Assembly: GCA_934370915.1 (NCBI GenBank) | Contig: CAKRNI010000167.1 | Span: forward strand, 1-5,774 | Length of the DNA stretch: 5,774 nt | Reading direction: 5' to 3' | Source: an uncultured Lachnospiraceae bacterium | Lineage (GTDB): Bacteria > Bacillota > Clostridia > Lachnospirales > Lachnospiraceae | Part shown: in pieces, positions 5,161 through 5,774 of the stretch | How positions within the stretch are numbered: the stretch's first letter is position 1 | Layout of the letters: every line of letters begins with the position of its first letter | Translations under genes and position numbers: made by a program | Notes under the pieces: generated by a model | What the model was told of the DNA's origin: nothing | Databases searched by the model: none | What the model saw: the letters and a program-made list of their open reading frames with translations, nothing else

Positions 5161-5705
5161 AACGCAAAACGGAACATTTTACATATGAACTGATCCGGGC
5201 GAAGAGGCGGTCCATGTCTTTAAAGGTGGATCTTGACGGAACGATCACGGTGAGGGCACCTTACCAGACACTGGTACAGACGGCGGACTGGTTCGTCGAG
5301 GGGCACCGGGACTGGATCGAGGTGCGTCTTAAGGCAGGGGCGCGGATCATGGCGGAGCGTCCGGTCTATACGGATAAAGAACGGGCAGAAGGAAGAAAAC
5401 GGGCAGCAGAGATCATCGAGACCCGCTGCAGGTACTATGCGCCGGTTATGGGTGTCTCCTACGGAACGGTCACGATCAGGGAGCAGAAGACCCGCTGGGG
5501 AAGCTGCAGCGCGAAGGGAAACCTCAATTTTAACTGGAAGCTGGTGTTGATGCCGCCGGAGATCCTGGACTATGTAGTGGTGCATGAGCTGGCCCACAGG
5601 ATCCAGATGAACCACAGCGCAGCGTTCTGGGCGGAGGTCGGGAAGATCCTGCCGGACTACAGGGAACGGCGGCAGTGGCTGAAAGTGAATGGACAGAAGT
5701 ATTGA
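5157..5705 (+). CDS. YgjP-like (DUF45, M48-type) zinc metallopeptidase
   Basis: The protein has 182 residues with the signature KTRWGSCSAKG (111-121), followed by YVVVHELAHRIQMNHSAAFW (139-158). Zinc ligands H143 and H147 with catalytic E144 form the HEXXH motif, and H153 in MNHS is the likely third ligand. The fold resembles SprT/WLM-type minigluzincin proteases. There is no signal peptide or membrane segment, so it is cytoplasmic. AGGAG at 5145-5149, seven bases upstream, supports the 5157 start. The start overlaps the stop of a probable small-gene remnant (ATGA). YgjP family proteins are short, single-domain and of poorly defined function; in some genomes they sit beside type I restriction genes, but no hsd gene is recognised here. 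The frame stays open for 23 codons past the TGA to the window end, which I take as chance. Confidence 0.9.
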   Translation: MKRKTEHFTYELIRAKRRSMSLKVDLDGTITVRAPYQTLVQTADWFVEGHRDWIEVRLKAGARIMAERPVYTDKERAEGRKRAAEIIETRCRYYAPVMGVSYGTVTIREQKTRWGSCSAKGNLNFNWKLVLMPPEILDYVVVHELAHRIQMNHSAAFWAEVGKILPDYRERRQWLKVNGQKY

Positions 5706-5774
5706 AAATGGGATAAAGATGTCTGGAAGATAGGGAAACTCAGGATTGTCGCGGTGGACGTGAAGGAAGACAAT

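Noticed and set aside
5220..5615. - strand frame of 131 residues opposite the metallopeptidase
   Set aside because: It is antisense to a gene with a clear HEXXH motif and has low-complexity composition with no recognisable domain.
5706..5774. Open frame after the metallopeptidase stop to the window end
   Set aside because: It has no ATG and only an in-frame GTG near the end (5754) with no ribosome site. 23 open codons are expected by chance, so stop readthrough is not supported.

Overview
The window looks like chromosomal DNA of a Gram-positive gut Clostridia bacterium, probably of the Lachnospiraceae type. This is inference from GC content near the middle of the range, strong GGAG-type ribosome sites, tRNA genes without an encoded CCA, and gene families common in that group (AzlD, Nim-like flavoproteins, AbgB-like M20 hydrolases, YgjP-like metallopeptidases). 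Every supported gene lies on the + strand. The standard genetic code fits throughout.

Layout: (1) The left edge cuts a tRNA-Leu(TAA), which is followed by a textbook intrinsic terminator. (2) After about 200 bases with no clear gene comes azlD (312-638), a small membrane protein whose usual partner AzlC is absent. (3) A good sigma-A-type promoter (770-798) and an inverted repeat in the leader precede a Nim-like/pyridoxamine-phosphate-oxidase-fold flavoprotein, whose start is best placed at 921. (4) Two tandem M20D amidohydrolases of the AbgB type follow (1523-2959 and 3131-4567). Both are exactly 478 residues, align without gaps and are about 77% identical by hand count. Each stop codon is followed by a strong hairpin that lacks a U-tract. 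(5) A near-consensus promoter drives tRNA-Arg(ACG), which ends in an intrinsic terminator. A 21-bp inverted repeat starts inside that terminator's T-tract. (6) Then comes what looks like the frameshifted remnant of a small gene, whose stop overlaps the start (ATGA) of a YgjP/M48-like zinc metallopeptidase (5157-5705). The last 69 bases hold no supported gene.

How the genes work together: the two hydrolases are the core of the window. They probably cleave amide-linked amino-acid conjugates (p-aminobenzoyl-glutamate-like) in the cytoplasm, and conservation of the metal-ligand motifs suggests that both are active. Neither AbgA nor an AbgT-type transporter is present. No terminator is visible between the Nim-like gene and the first hydrolase, so they may share a transcript. 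I see no CRISPR array, insertion sequence, integrase or phage gene. The most unusual material is in the non-coding structures (post-stop hairpins, the inverted repeat beside the tRNA terminator, the dyad in the Nim leader), the uneven divergence of the duplicated hydrolases, and the small broken gene coupled to the metallopeptidase. I do not see clear evidence of a wholly new system.
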